Source: Bacteroidales bacterium | GTDB taxonomy: Bacteria; Bacteroidota; Bacteroidia; Bacteroidales; P3 | Length of the DNA stretch: 64,000 nt | Assembly: GCA_024400495.1 (NCBI GenBank) | Contig: JAKSMR010000007.1 | Span: 1-64,000, forward strand | Reading direction: 5' to 3' | Part shown: in pieces, positions 15,800-26,500 of the stretch | Layout: every line of letters begins with the position of its first letter | Numbering within the stretch: the first letter of the stretch is position 1 | Translations under genes and position numbers: made by a program | The notes under the pieces: generated by a model | What the model saw: the letters and a program-made list of their open reading frames with translations, nothing else | Told to the model about the DNA's origin: nothing | The model's database searches: none

Positions 15800-16873
15800 T
15801 TATCTGATTCGCAGTCTTCGTCCGACGCTGAGGATGGTGGTCTCCTTGATGCCGTTGAGCTGACATAGACGTTTGACGGTAGTGCCGTTACGTTTGGCAA
15901 TCTTGCCGAGGGTGTCACCCTGGCGCACCTTATAGTAGGAGCCGCCGCCCTTTCCGGTATAAGTGCCGCCCGAGTTTCCGGTAGCGGCGCTGCCGACTTT
16001 AGCAAAAGATTTGGCAGTAAGGGTGAGGTTTTCCTTGATGAGGTCGTGCTTAGTGCAGTCTATCACATGCTCGGGGTTCATGGCAACGCCACGATAGCGG
16101 ATCTCGTAGTGGAGATGAGAGCCATAGGAGCGGCCGGTATTTCCGCAGAGGCCGATTATATCGCCGGCTTTGACCTGATCGCCGGGATGGACATTGCGCT
16201 GCGAGAGGTGGGCATAATAGGTCTCGAGACCATTGTTATGAACCACCACCACGAGGTTGCCGTAGCCGCCATTGTTGTAATCAGAGAAACGGACCACACC
16301 ATCGAAAGAGGCGTAGATAGGCTCGCCCGTGGGCAGCGCGAGGTCTATGCCATAGTGCCAACGGCGGCGGCGAGCGCCATAGTGCGAAGTCAGTCGGGCA
16401 TAGCTGGGGGTAGGATAGGCAAACTCCTGATGGGCCCTATGGTTCACCAGCTGGATATAGGCAGTATCGTGCCAGTTGGCCACATCCATCTTGGGAGAAT
16501 GGACGGCGGTGGGGTCAAAAGAGGCATTGAGAATATCATCCTCGCTTTCCACACCCTCATCCTCAACAGCCTGATAGAGGTGATGCATCACATAGTCCTC
16601 GTCCTCCATAGGGGGAGGAGCTATGAGTCTGGGAGGAGTATAGAGCGTGGATTGATCATCGCTAGTGATAGGTTTACGGTCAATAACAATACCAGAATAT
16701 TCGTCGTCTTCGTAATAGATTACGTCGAGCTTATTTTGTTTGATAACCGATTTCTTCTCGGAATCTTTCTTATCCTTTTGAGGCTTGTTAGGGTTGTTAT
16801 TTTGACCATACGACAATGCCGGAGCCATAGCCATAGCGGCTAACATGCAGGCGATTACAATTCGTTTAGTCAT
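15800..16873 (-). CDS. Exported M23 endopeptidase with C-terminal LysM
   Basis: The 357-residue cell-wall hydrolase has a signal peptide (ending ALSYG before Gln24), a low-complexity Lys/Asn/acidic stretch to about 150, an M23 (LytM) domain at about 160-275, and a LysM peptidoglycan-binding domain at 313-356 (YYKVRQGDTLGKIAKRNGTT). The zinc and catalytic residues are all present: H173 and D177 (HYGID), H222 and HLH 253-255. It is therefore probably an active peptidoglycan endopeptidase, not an EnvC-like activator. It is separated from trmD by 93 bases and from the giant adhesin gene by a 655-base region with array 2 and a mobile element. Confidence 0.92.
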   Translation of the reverse strand: MTKRIVIACMLAAMAMAPALSYGQNNNPNKPQKDKKDSEKKSVIKQNKLDVIYYEDDEYSGIVIDRKPITSDDQSTLYTPPRLIAPPPMEDEDYVMHHLYQAVEDEGVESEDDILNASFDPTAVHSPKMDVANWHDTAYIQLVNHRAHQEFAYPTPSYARLTSHYGARRRRWHYGIDLALPTGEPIYASFDGVVRFSDYNNGGYGNLVVVVHNNGLETYYAHLSQRNVHPGDQVKAGDIIGLCGNTGRSYGSHLHYEIRYRGVAMNPEHVIDCTKHDLIKENLTLTAKSFAKVGSAATGNSGGTYTGKGGGSYYKVRQGDTLGKIAKRNGTTVKRLCQLNGIKETTILSVGRRLRIR

Positions 16874-16990
16874 AGTGCTTTTTCAGTTTGAGTAGATAAC
16901 GTGTATTATTATAACGCCAAAACCTTGTTTTTATTATGTGACAAGGGAAAGATATTTCAAAAAAATCCCAATGCTCCCTGTTGAACCTGG

Positions 16991-17120
16991 AAGTCTACCA
17001 AAAGTCTACCAGAAGTCCACCAAGAGTCTACCAAAAAAGGGGAAAAGTCTACCAAGAGTCTACCAGAAGTCTACCAAGAGTCTACCAAAAAAAGGGAAAA
17101 GTCTACCAAGAGTCTACCAA
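16991..17120. repeat. Intergenic array 2, 11-bp direct repeats
   Basis: Ten copies of an 11-mer AAGTCTACCAA (variants GAGTCTACCAA, AAGTCTACCAG, AAGTCCACCAA) are arranged 4+4+2, with two 10-base insets AAAAGGGGAA and AAAAAGGGAA between the groups. The units alternate A and G at position 1 and at position 11 in a regular way. It lies upstream of the M23 gene and downstream of the giant adhesin gene. A short plus-strand frame through it encodes only repeated KSLPRVYQ-like peptides and is not a gene. Confidence 0.9.
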
Positions 17121-17181
17121 ATAAGTTGTATAGGATTTAGCTGACACCCCCTTAGTTGATTTCGAAGCAGTATATTGTTAT

Positions 17182-17358
17182 GGTAACCTCTAATAATTAG
17201 ATTGAGATGATTTTTGAATTTATGTCGAGTGGATTTCAAATAAAGGCGAAGAAGCATAGCCGTAGCTATGGTTCAAGACTTTATGAAGGAAGACGCCGAC
17301 AGAAAACAAAAAGCGCTCAAGTCTAATGGATTAAAAAAACTAATTTTTAGAGGTTACC
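17182..17358. mobile_element. 177-bp MITE-like element with GGTAACC ends and TTAT duplication
   Basis: The left end GGTAACCTCTAATAATTAG and the right end CTAATTTTTAGAGGTTACC are inverted repeats (about 17 of 19 match). Both sides are flanked by TTAT, a 4-bp target-site duplication. The 177 bases hold no transposase, so movement would need an enzyme in trans. Its first ~90 bases and last ~40 bases match the element at 31023-31413. The 4-bp duplication is compatible with several IS families (for example IS5 or IS1380), so the parent is not identified. Confidence 0.85.
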
Positions 17359-17430
17359 TTATGTTATTAGAGTGGTGTCTTTTTACTATATGGTCGTTAT
17401 GGGCGAACCGGTATATGGCTTATAGAAAAG

Positions 17431-17464
17431 CCAAACGGCTGCGTTTTGAGGCGCAGCCGTTTGG
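17431..17464 (-). terminator. Strong terminator of the giant adhesin gene
   Basis: CCAAACGGCTGCG (17431-17443) pairs perfectly with CGCAGCCGTTTGG (17452-17464), 13 bp with an 8-base loop, followed on the minus strand by CTTTTC. It lies 65 bases after the adhesin stop codon. Confidence 0.88.
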
Positions 17465-17528
17465 GCTTGATAGAGTATCCTTAGAGAAGGAGCACCGCGA
17501 GGGGCGCCCCTTCTGCGGATGGGCAATG

Positions 17529-20500
17529 TTATTTAACGATGAGTTTCTTCACCATGTTAACATTTGCGGAGTTGACGCGAACGAAGTAAGCACCCTGTGC
17601 AAGACCGTCGATATTGAGAGTCTTGACGCAGTCGCCGCTGCATTCCATGCTGTCGCTCATCACAACACGGCCGTTCATATCAACAACAGCAATCATAACC
17701 TTGCCTTCAGCACCAGCAACGCTGATGGAGGTATTGCCCTTAGCGGGGTTGGGGTAGATGTTGATGTTGAGATCAGCAGTTACGTCATCGATGCCTTCAA
17801 CCTGCTCGAAGTAAGCAGTGTAGGAAGCATTGCCGGTAACGGTGATGGTGCGGGTAGCGTCGGTAACGCCATCCTGCCACTGAACGAAGCGGTAGCCAGT
17901 GTTAGCAGTAGCAGTAAGGGTTACGGTAGTACCTTCTTCGTAAACGCCGCCACCGGTTACGGTACCCATGTTAGGATCGTTAGAGGTAGCAGTGATAGTG
18001 TACTGAGCAGCCTGGTCAGATGCGAAAGTAGCAGTGTAGGAGAGGTCGCCAGTAACGGTGATGGTGCGGGTAGCCTGAGTGTTACCGTCGGTCCATCTTA
18101 CGAAGTGGTAGCCATCGTTAGCAGTAGCGGAGATGGTTACAGTAGAACCTTCAACATAACGGCCGCTGCCGGAGACAGTACCCATAGTAGCATCGCTAGT
18201 ATTTACGGTAACAGTCCAGAAGGCGGTGTCGGTAGTGAAGAAGGTGCTAGCCCATACAGAGGTGGTGTCGTCGCATACGGTGCGTACGCGAGCCTCATAC
18301 TGAGTCATGTGTGTGAGGTTGCCGAAGATGTAGGAGGTAGCATTAACCGTAACAGGAGCGCTCCAGATGTTGGAGGAAGCGTCGCGGTAGGAAACTTCAT
18401 ACTCGGAGCCTTCGCCAACCCAAGTCATAGTAGCAGCATTGGTGGTAGCAACTACGTTGAGGCTGTCGGGAGCGTTGCAAGGAGGAACAACAGGACCAAG
18501 AGCAACAACGGTGATGTCGTCGATGCAAGCGGTGTAGTAGCTGGTATTGTAATACCACTTGAAGGCGATACGTGTTGCAGCAGCAGGCACGGTATCGAGA
18601 GCGAGAGTGTCGTACATTCCATTCATGGTAGCGCTGCTAGCGGGAACGGTCTTAACTGCTACGAAAGTAGAAGCGTCGCCGGTCACATAGCCAACAGAGA
18701 GAGTACCGTTGATGGAGCTTTCGGTTCTTACCCAATAGGTCAGCTGGCTGTTGTTCACAGGAGTGGTGAACTCGGGAAGGATAACAACCTTGGTATCGCC
18801 ATAGGTAGTGCTACCGGAGGTCATTACGATCGAGGAGTTGCCATTGTAGTAGGAGTAGGAACCCGAACCGCTGGTCACGTGAGGAACATAAGAAGAGCTG
18901 CTACCATTGGAGTAAGCATCCCAGCAAGGAGGCATGGAACCTGCAACATTGTAACCAGTACCGGTGTAGGTCTCGAAGTCTTCACTGTAGGGAAGATCGA
19001 TAGCTACGCAGCCGGTCATGAAGGACACGACATTGCTCCAGCCGGAGGTGTCGCCTACAGAGCAGATAGCACGTACGCGAGCCTGGTAGCTGGTGATAGG
19101 AGTGAGACCGGTGATGGTGCCGGTGGTGCCGGTAGCAAGTACAGAGGTCCAGGTAGTAGTACCGTTAGCACGGTAGCTGATCTCGAAGTTGGTAGCGGAA
19201 TGTGCCCAAACAAAGTCAGCAGAAGTAGCGGTGACGTTGGTAACATCCATATCCAGAGGTTCGAGACAGGTGGGGAGATAGTCAACAACGAGATTATCCA
19301 TCGAGAAGTTGTAACCATCATTACCACTCACTCGGATAGCTACGTGGTAGGTGACAGTGTCGTTGATGTTGTTGTCGAGATAGAAACGATGCTGTAAAGC
19401 ATTGTCGCCATAAGAGAGAACTTCGAGGCTCATGAAGGACTGAGGATCGTTGGGGTTGGTCATCAGACCAAGGACAGCGGAGCCACCATTACTGTAGTCG
19501 AAGTTGATCTGGAGAGAATCGAGAGCAACAGCAAACTGAGGCAGAACGACATAGAGATTGTTACCAAGAGCTACATTGAAGTAGTTGGAGGAGTCGATAG
19601 TGTAAGCGTTGTAGTTAGCAACGGCAGCACGAGGATAGTCGTTTGCATCCTGAGCCATGCCGGTGAGGATCCAGCAATGAGGTTCAGCCACATTGGGATA
19701 TTCAGCAGGCCAAGCGGCAGCAGTTCTGAGACCAGAGGTGTAGCTGTCGAAGTTCTCGACGTAGGGGATAGCCTGGATACCACAAGGAGTGGTAACGGAG
19801 AGGGTACCATCGAGCATGCTATACTCGTCGCCGCAGACAGACTGGACAGCGATCTCATAGCGAGTACCGCCTACCAGGCCGGTGAGGGTGTAGGGAGCAG
19901 AGGTGGTGGTAACGTAGGTCCAAGCGGTTTCGCCCTCGGCACGATAGCCGACGCGATAGCTGGAAGCGGTACCTAACCAAGCGAGGTTGATGGTGGTTTC
20001 GGTGTAGCCGTTGCAGGAGACATAGGTAGGTGCTTCGCAAGTAACCATACGGCCAACGGTGATGTCGTCAACTCGGGTAGCAGCATTGCTGTTTACTCCG
20101 TAGCCTACGAATGCGATCTGATAGGTAGTAGCATTCATAGAGTTGGGGAGGACAACTTCCTGCTTGGTCCAGTCGTCAACAGCGGAGCGATAGGAAGCCA
20201 GACGGGTCCAGGTGGTGAGGGTGTCTGCAGCCTTGTAATAGAGCACGAGGCTATCCTGACCGTTGACAGAGACGGGCTGTTTGAGGAAGAAGGTGAGCTG
20301 AGCGAGAGTGTCGAGAGCGGTGAAGTCGAAGGGGCAGAGAACCATGCGGCCGGTGCCAACAGTGTTGACAGCTGCATGATAGTTGCCGGTGTTACCAGCA
20401 ACATTGAGCATACGCCAAGCGCCATCTACTCTCCAGCACTCGGGGAACTCCATACCGTAGAAGTTGTAACGATAAGGAGCGTCAACGGTAACCACGGTAG

Positions 20501-23500
20501 CTTCGCAGTTGGTGGTGAAAGCAGGGATAGCCTGCCAGAGGCTAGGTTCTTCGGTGCAGTTCACGCGGAGCCAAGCGAAGTAGGTGGTGTCGGTGGTGAG
20601 ACCGGTGAGAGTGAAAGGAGCGGAGGTGAAGTTTACGCTGTCGATAGCCTGGTAGAGATCGTTAGCATAACCATAGTAGAGGGTGTAGTCGCCGATCATG
20701 TTGGTGTCGCCGAAGGAGATGGTAGCGGTGCTAGTGGTGACATTAGCAACCTCGATATCCTGAGCGCCAGCACAAGAGCTGAGACGACGGAGACGGATGT
20801 CATCAAGATAGTAATCGTAGTAGGAGCTAGCGCCTACATATTCGATCATCACATAGTATACACCTGCAGTGTCGCTGGTGAAAGGCAGAGCATAGCGATA
20901 CCAACCCGAAGCAGCTTCAGCGCCGATGATGTTGGCGTTGATGGTGGAAGGAGTGCTATAGCTGTGGGAGATGAAACCGAGGTTGGTAGCGCCGGTGAGG
21001 GTGTTTTCGGTGTTCACGTAGACATTGACGCCTTCGGTAGCATAGTCGCTGGGAGCGTTACGGTAAGCAGCGATAGAGAACTCGTAGGGCTTATTCTCTT
21101 CGAGGGCGAAGGGAGTAAGGGTAAGCAGGTTGCGGCTGCCGGTAGGTTCGTAACCAGCAACGAGGTAAGGCTGAGCCTGACCAGAACCGATACTATAGTT
21201 GTATAAACTGAACCAACCACCGTCGGTGTAGTTGGAGGCACCTGCAAGATGTTCTACGGTCCAGCAGTTGAGCTGGTGGAGATCGCCAGAGAAGTCCTCG
21301 TAGAATTCGTTGTCCATAGTGATGACATAGTTGTCGCACTCGGTGGTAACGGATACGAAGGAAGAAACTTCGCTAGTGGAGCAGAGGCTGGTCACACGTA
21401 CCAGGTAGACAGTGTTGCCAGTGAGGCCGTTGATGGTAGCCTCGGTCTGAGAGGTAGACTGCTCAGCAATGGTCCAAGCGGTGTCGTTATCTGCACGGTA
21501 TTCTACTTTCCATGCGGTTTCGTCGAGACCAGGAATCCAGCTGATGGTTGCGCTGTTAACAGCGGCCTCGGCACCCATGATCTGAGGAGGTACGCAGGAA
21601 ACGTTGGCGCAGGGCGAGAAGAACTTAACACTGGTGCGGCTGGTGGTTATGCTATAGCTACTATAACCGGCAGGGGTAGTGCTGTGACCGTTGTCGGAGT
21701 AGCCATACACAGCCTTGCTGCCATTGGTAGCGTGGCTAGCGAAGCCGAAGTAGCTATAACTACCGGTGTTGTTGTCAACAGTGAGGAGGAGGTTCATGCC
21801 AGGAGTGTGGACATAAGGAGTAGCGAAGGTAAACTCGTTCCAGCCTTCGGTGAATACATGGCTAGCCACACTGAACACACGGGTAGTGGTGTCGGGAGTG
21901 CGGAAGTCGCCAGTGCTGCTGAAGGTAGAGCGGCTAGTGGTATCCATGTAGATGGTGAGGTTGCGACCCAGCGAGTTGGAGGAAGCAGCGTAGAATGCGA
22001 TACCATAGATAGTATCGGAGCTGAGCTCGGCAGCATCGTAAACCTGCTGGGAGATACCATATTTGTAGTTAGGAGTGAAGGGAAGGTTGTAGTTGATCAG
22101 CTCGGTGCCACCAATCTGGAGATCGCCACCAACATAGCACTTGGTGGTGAAGTAGGTGGTGTCAGACTCACTGTAGTTGCCGTTGTCGCAGTTAGCACTT
22201 ACGAGAACCATGTAGCCGGTGTTCTGGTTCATACCAGTGAGCTGGTAGAAGGTAGTGTCGGTGGTGGTAGAGAGGAACTCGGTGTGGGTAGCAGTGTCGA
22301 CAACGGTGACGTTGTAGGTAGCAGAGCTGGTGAGAGAGGTCCAATTCCAGTGGAGCTGAGCGTTGGCGCCAGTGATGTGATCAACAGCAAGGCCGTAGAC
22401 ATCGGGGCAACCGGGAGCCTCTTCGCAGCTTACGCGGAGGTCGAGACCGGGCTGGATGTAGGTGGTGTAGTTGTAGGTAGTGGTATGGAGACGGATGGTG
22501 ATAGGACCAACGGGGGAGACGGTGTCGATAGCGCCGTCGTAGACCGTAGCAAGGAGGTTGCCGGAGGTGCCTACGCCGCCATAGATCTCAATGTAGCTGG
22601 AGTAGGAAGGATAGGAAGAGTAGTCATAACCGTCCATGGTACCTGTTACGCGGACAACGCTGTCGGTAGAGCCGGGGAATACAACGAGGGTGTAGTCCAC
22701 ATTGGGGCTGTAGTTGCCGGTCAGGCCGCCGTCGTCGGTGATGCGGCCAGAGCAGGTAGTGAGGGTGTCGCTACCGGTGATACCCATGAAGTAGAGGCCA
22801 GGCATGCCCTTAACAGGACCAGCCCAGTTGCTATAGGTACCGTCGCCGCAGTCTGCGCGTGCGTACATTACATAAAGAGTAGAGTCGTTGAGGCCGGTGA
22901 GCTGATAGTCGACATCGTAAACGTCAACGAGGGTGAGGCTGTCGAGAGCGGTGCCGTCGACGCCATAACCGATCTGCCAGGAGGCGTTGTAGGAGGTGTC
23001 GTTGATGTGGATAGCGAGGCTCTGGTTGTCGCTCAGGTATGCCGACAGACTAACAGGAGCGGGGCAGGAGGTAGGAGCGAGAACCTCGATGTTATCGACG
23101 CTACCATCGTAGAAGCTATAGTCATTGAAGAAGCGGATAGCGAGGCGAGCATTCTCAGGAACGGTGTCGAAAACAACGTTTGCATGAGTAGGAGTGCTGG
23201 TAGGAGTGAGGCTCTGTACCGAGGTGAAGGTGCCGTTGAGCATATAACCTACGCTGAACTGACCATAAGATGCACTCTCGTGTTTGTAGTCGAATGCCAA
23301 GGTAACACCGTCGAGGGAGCCCTCGAATGCGGGAAGGATAGCTATGCTCTGATCAGAGTAGCTTGCGCTTCCACGGAAACGGAGCGCGTTGGTGCTGTTG
23401 GGAGCATAGGAGGTGCTGATCTGGGGGAAGTAAATACCGCTATGGTTGCAGTATACGAAACTCCAGCAGTTGGGCACCGAGGTGAGAGCGTCGAAGTTCT

Positions 23501-26500
23501 CGTAGAAGGGGAGAGAGAGCGAAGCACAAGGAGTGCGGAAGGCGTAGAGCTGGGTCCAATCGCTACCGCAAGCAGCCTGTACCAATACATAATAAACGGT
23601 ATTGGGCTCGAGGTCGGTGAGATCGTAGGAATTGTCGTAAACGGTAACACCGGCGGTAGTGTCAAGGTTGGCGGTGCTGTCGACTACAATGATCCAAGAA
23701 TCCTGAGTAGAGTTGCCAGGAGTCCAGGTGATGGTGGCAGAGGTGCCGGTGACGTTGGTTGCAACGACATTGTAGGGAGTAGCACAGTCGGGAGCAGCCT
23801 CGCAGCTGACGTGGAAGTCGAAGCCGGACTGCTCGACAGAACCGTCGGAAGACACACGGATGGTGATGGCTCCGCTGGAGGAAACAGCATTGAAGCTACC
23901 AGTACCACTAAGTTCATACAACATGTTGCCAGTGCCGACGCCGTCGTAGATTTCCAGGTAGTCATAGCCATCTTCCATGTCGTAGGTACCGGTGAGGCTT
24001 ACGATAGAGTCTTCGGAGGAGGGGAAGATAACGAGGGTGTAGTTGCAGCTGGAACCGTAATCGCCGGTGAGGCCGCCGTTGTCAACAACACGGAGGTCGC
24101 AAGCGCGAATGGTGTCAACGCCAGTGACTCTGGCAACGAAGATGCCGGGAGTTGCATTGACGGGGCCATACCAGTTGCTGTAGGAATCGCCACAGTTGGC
24201 ACGTACGTAGAATGCGTAGGTTTCACCGCTGGTGAGATCGTCGACAGTTACGGTGGTCTCTGTTACGGTCTGGGTAGGCAGAGTGTCTACTGCAGCGCCA
24301 GCAGGGCCATAAGCGAGTTCCCAAGCGGAAGCAACGGTGTCGTTGATAGCGAGGGTGATGCTGGAAGAGGAGTTGCCGGTGATAGCAAGACCGGTGGGAT
24401 TGGGACAAGCGGGAGGAGCCATGACGCTGATGTCGTCGAGGAAGGCGTTGTCATACTCATAGTCGGAGACCAGAGTCCAGGAGACGATCACGTTGTTGCC
24501 AGAGTAGCTGGAGAGGTCGGCGGTATACTCGGTCCAAGGACCCGATCCGGCGGGAACGGTGGTGAGGTTGGTATAGGAAACGCCATTGTCGGTGCTGATA
24601 GCAACGGTGATAGCATTGCTGGAGGCGTTGCTTGCCCAGAAGGAGAGGGTGTAGTCGCCATCGAGAGCGAAGGCGGGAGTGTAGAGGATAGCGGTGGTTC
24701 CTTCATCTGCGCTGTAGATATTGAAACCGAGAGCACGGCTGCCGCTATGGGTAGCGCCATAGTTGGCGTAAGTGGTGATGTCAGCGCTCCAGAGAGTGTA
24801 CGAGGAAGCGGTGCCACCTACAGACCAGCCGGCAGGAACGCCATAGGTGATGCCTTCGAAGCCCTCGGTGAAGGGAGCTGCGAGAGCGGTGTGGAAAGTA
24901 GCGGGGTTGCTCCATGCGCTGCTTTCGAACTCGTTGCAAACTGCCTGTACATATACATAATAGGTAGTGTTGGAGTTGAGGGTAGCGTTGAAGGTGTTGA
25001 TGGTTGCTACTTCGGGGGTCCAGGCGTCGAAGTCAACAACAGCGGTGTCGCTGATGATGATGTTCCACGCAGCCTCGTTGTCACCAGGAGTCCACTCGAT
25101 GTCGGCGCTGGTGGCGGTGAGGGTGGTAGGATCAACATGAACGTTGGTTACGTTGAAGCAGGAAGGAATTTCGTCGATAACAACATCGTCGATGTAAACA
25201 GTGGAGGTGTTTACAGGCATGTAGCTGCGGAACACTACGCGGTTACCGGTACCGGTGTACTCGTTGAAGCGAACCTCGAAAGGATCGGCGGAGTAGGTGG
25301 TGGTGAGGGCGATGGTGTCGACAGGAGTGATGGTGTTGTCGTCCTCAAGCACGCCCACGGTGAAGTACTGGGGAGTGGTGGAGGAGCTCTCTGCACGTGC
25401 ATAGAATCTCACACGGAGGTCGGCGATGTTGTTCAGAGCAGGAGAAGCCACACTGCTGGCCACCTTGTTGGCGGTAGCGTAGGTGTAGAGTCTCATGGAA
25501 CGGGAGCCGTTGTGAGCATAGGTGGAGGAGCTATAAACACCGGGATAGGTGGTTGTGCCGCTGGTGTAGGACTCAACGCGCTGCCAGCAGAAGGGCAGGG
25601 TGTTGGAGCTGAAGCTTTCGAAGGTCTCGAGCTCAACGTTGTCCATAGCGTCGCAACCGGAACGGAAGCTGATAGGATCGCTCCATTCGCTCTGATCGTC
25701 GGCGCTGCAGGAGGCCTGAACATACACGTAGTAGGGGGTGTTTGCGTCGAGGCCGGTAACGGTGAAGGGGTTGGTGGAGGCTACTTCGGCCATCATGGTG
25801 TCGGGGTTGCCCAGGTTGCGGGTAACGACGACATTCCACTGAGCCTCGGTGCTACGGGAGGTCCAACCGATTTCGGCGGAGGAGGAGGTGATAAGGCTGT
25901 CGTGAGCAGTCAGATCAACGGGAGCCAGGCAGGTGGGGATGAGATCGAGAACGATGTCATCGACACAAGCATAGGTGTAGGAACCGGAGGATTTGAATGC
26001 AAAACGGTTGCCGGTGCCGGTGTACTGGTCGAAGGTGCACTCGTAGCGGTTGTAGGTGCTGGAGAGTGTGATGGTGTCGAGAGCAGTGAAGGTGTTGTCG
26101 CTCTCGAGCACGCCTACTTCGAAGAGAGTAGGATTGGAGGAGTAGTATCTAGCCCAAAAACGGAGACGGCAGGAAGTGAGGTTGTCGAAAACGGGAGAAG
26201 CCATCAAGTTGGGGGAAGAGGAGGAGCTGTAGAAATAGAGACATTTGCTTCCGGTATGGGCATAGGAGCTGTAGACATAGGGTCTGTTGCTGTAGGTCGA
26301 GACCTGCTCCCAGCAGCTGGGAACGGTGGCAGAGGTGTAGCTCTCAAAACCTTCGTTGTAGATGTCGCTGGAGGTGATGGTCATCTCTGCGCAAGCGGTG
26401 CGGAAGGTGGAGTGGTTCCAGAGGCTCAAGTCGCCGTTGCCGCAGTCGCCCTGAAGATACACGTGGTATTCGGTGTTGGGCGCAAGACCGAGAGCAGAAT

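Noticed and set aside
16991..17120. A CRISPR array
   Set aside because: Units are 11 bp and directly abutting, with no unique spacers of constant length and no cas genes.
16938..17144. A short frame with repeated KSLPRVYQ through array 2
   Set aside because: It is simply the translation of the 11-bp repeats and has no conserved features.
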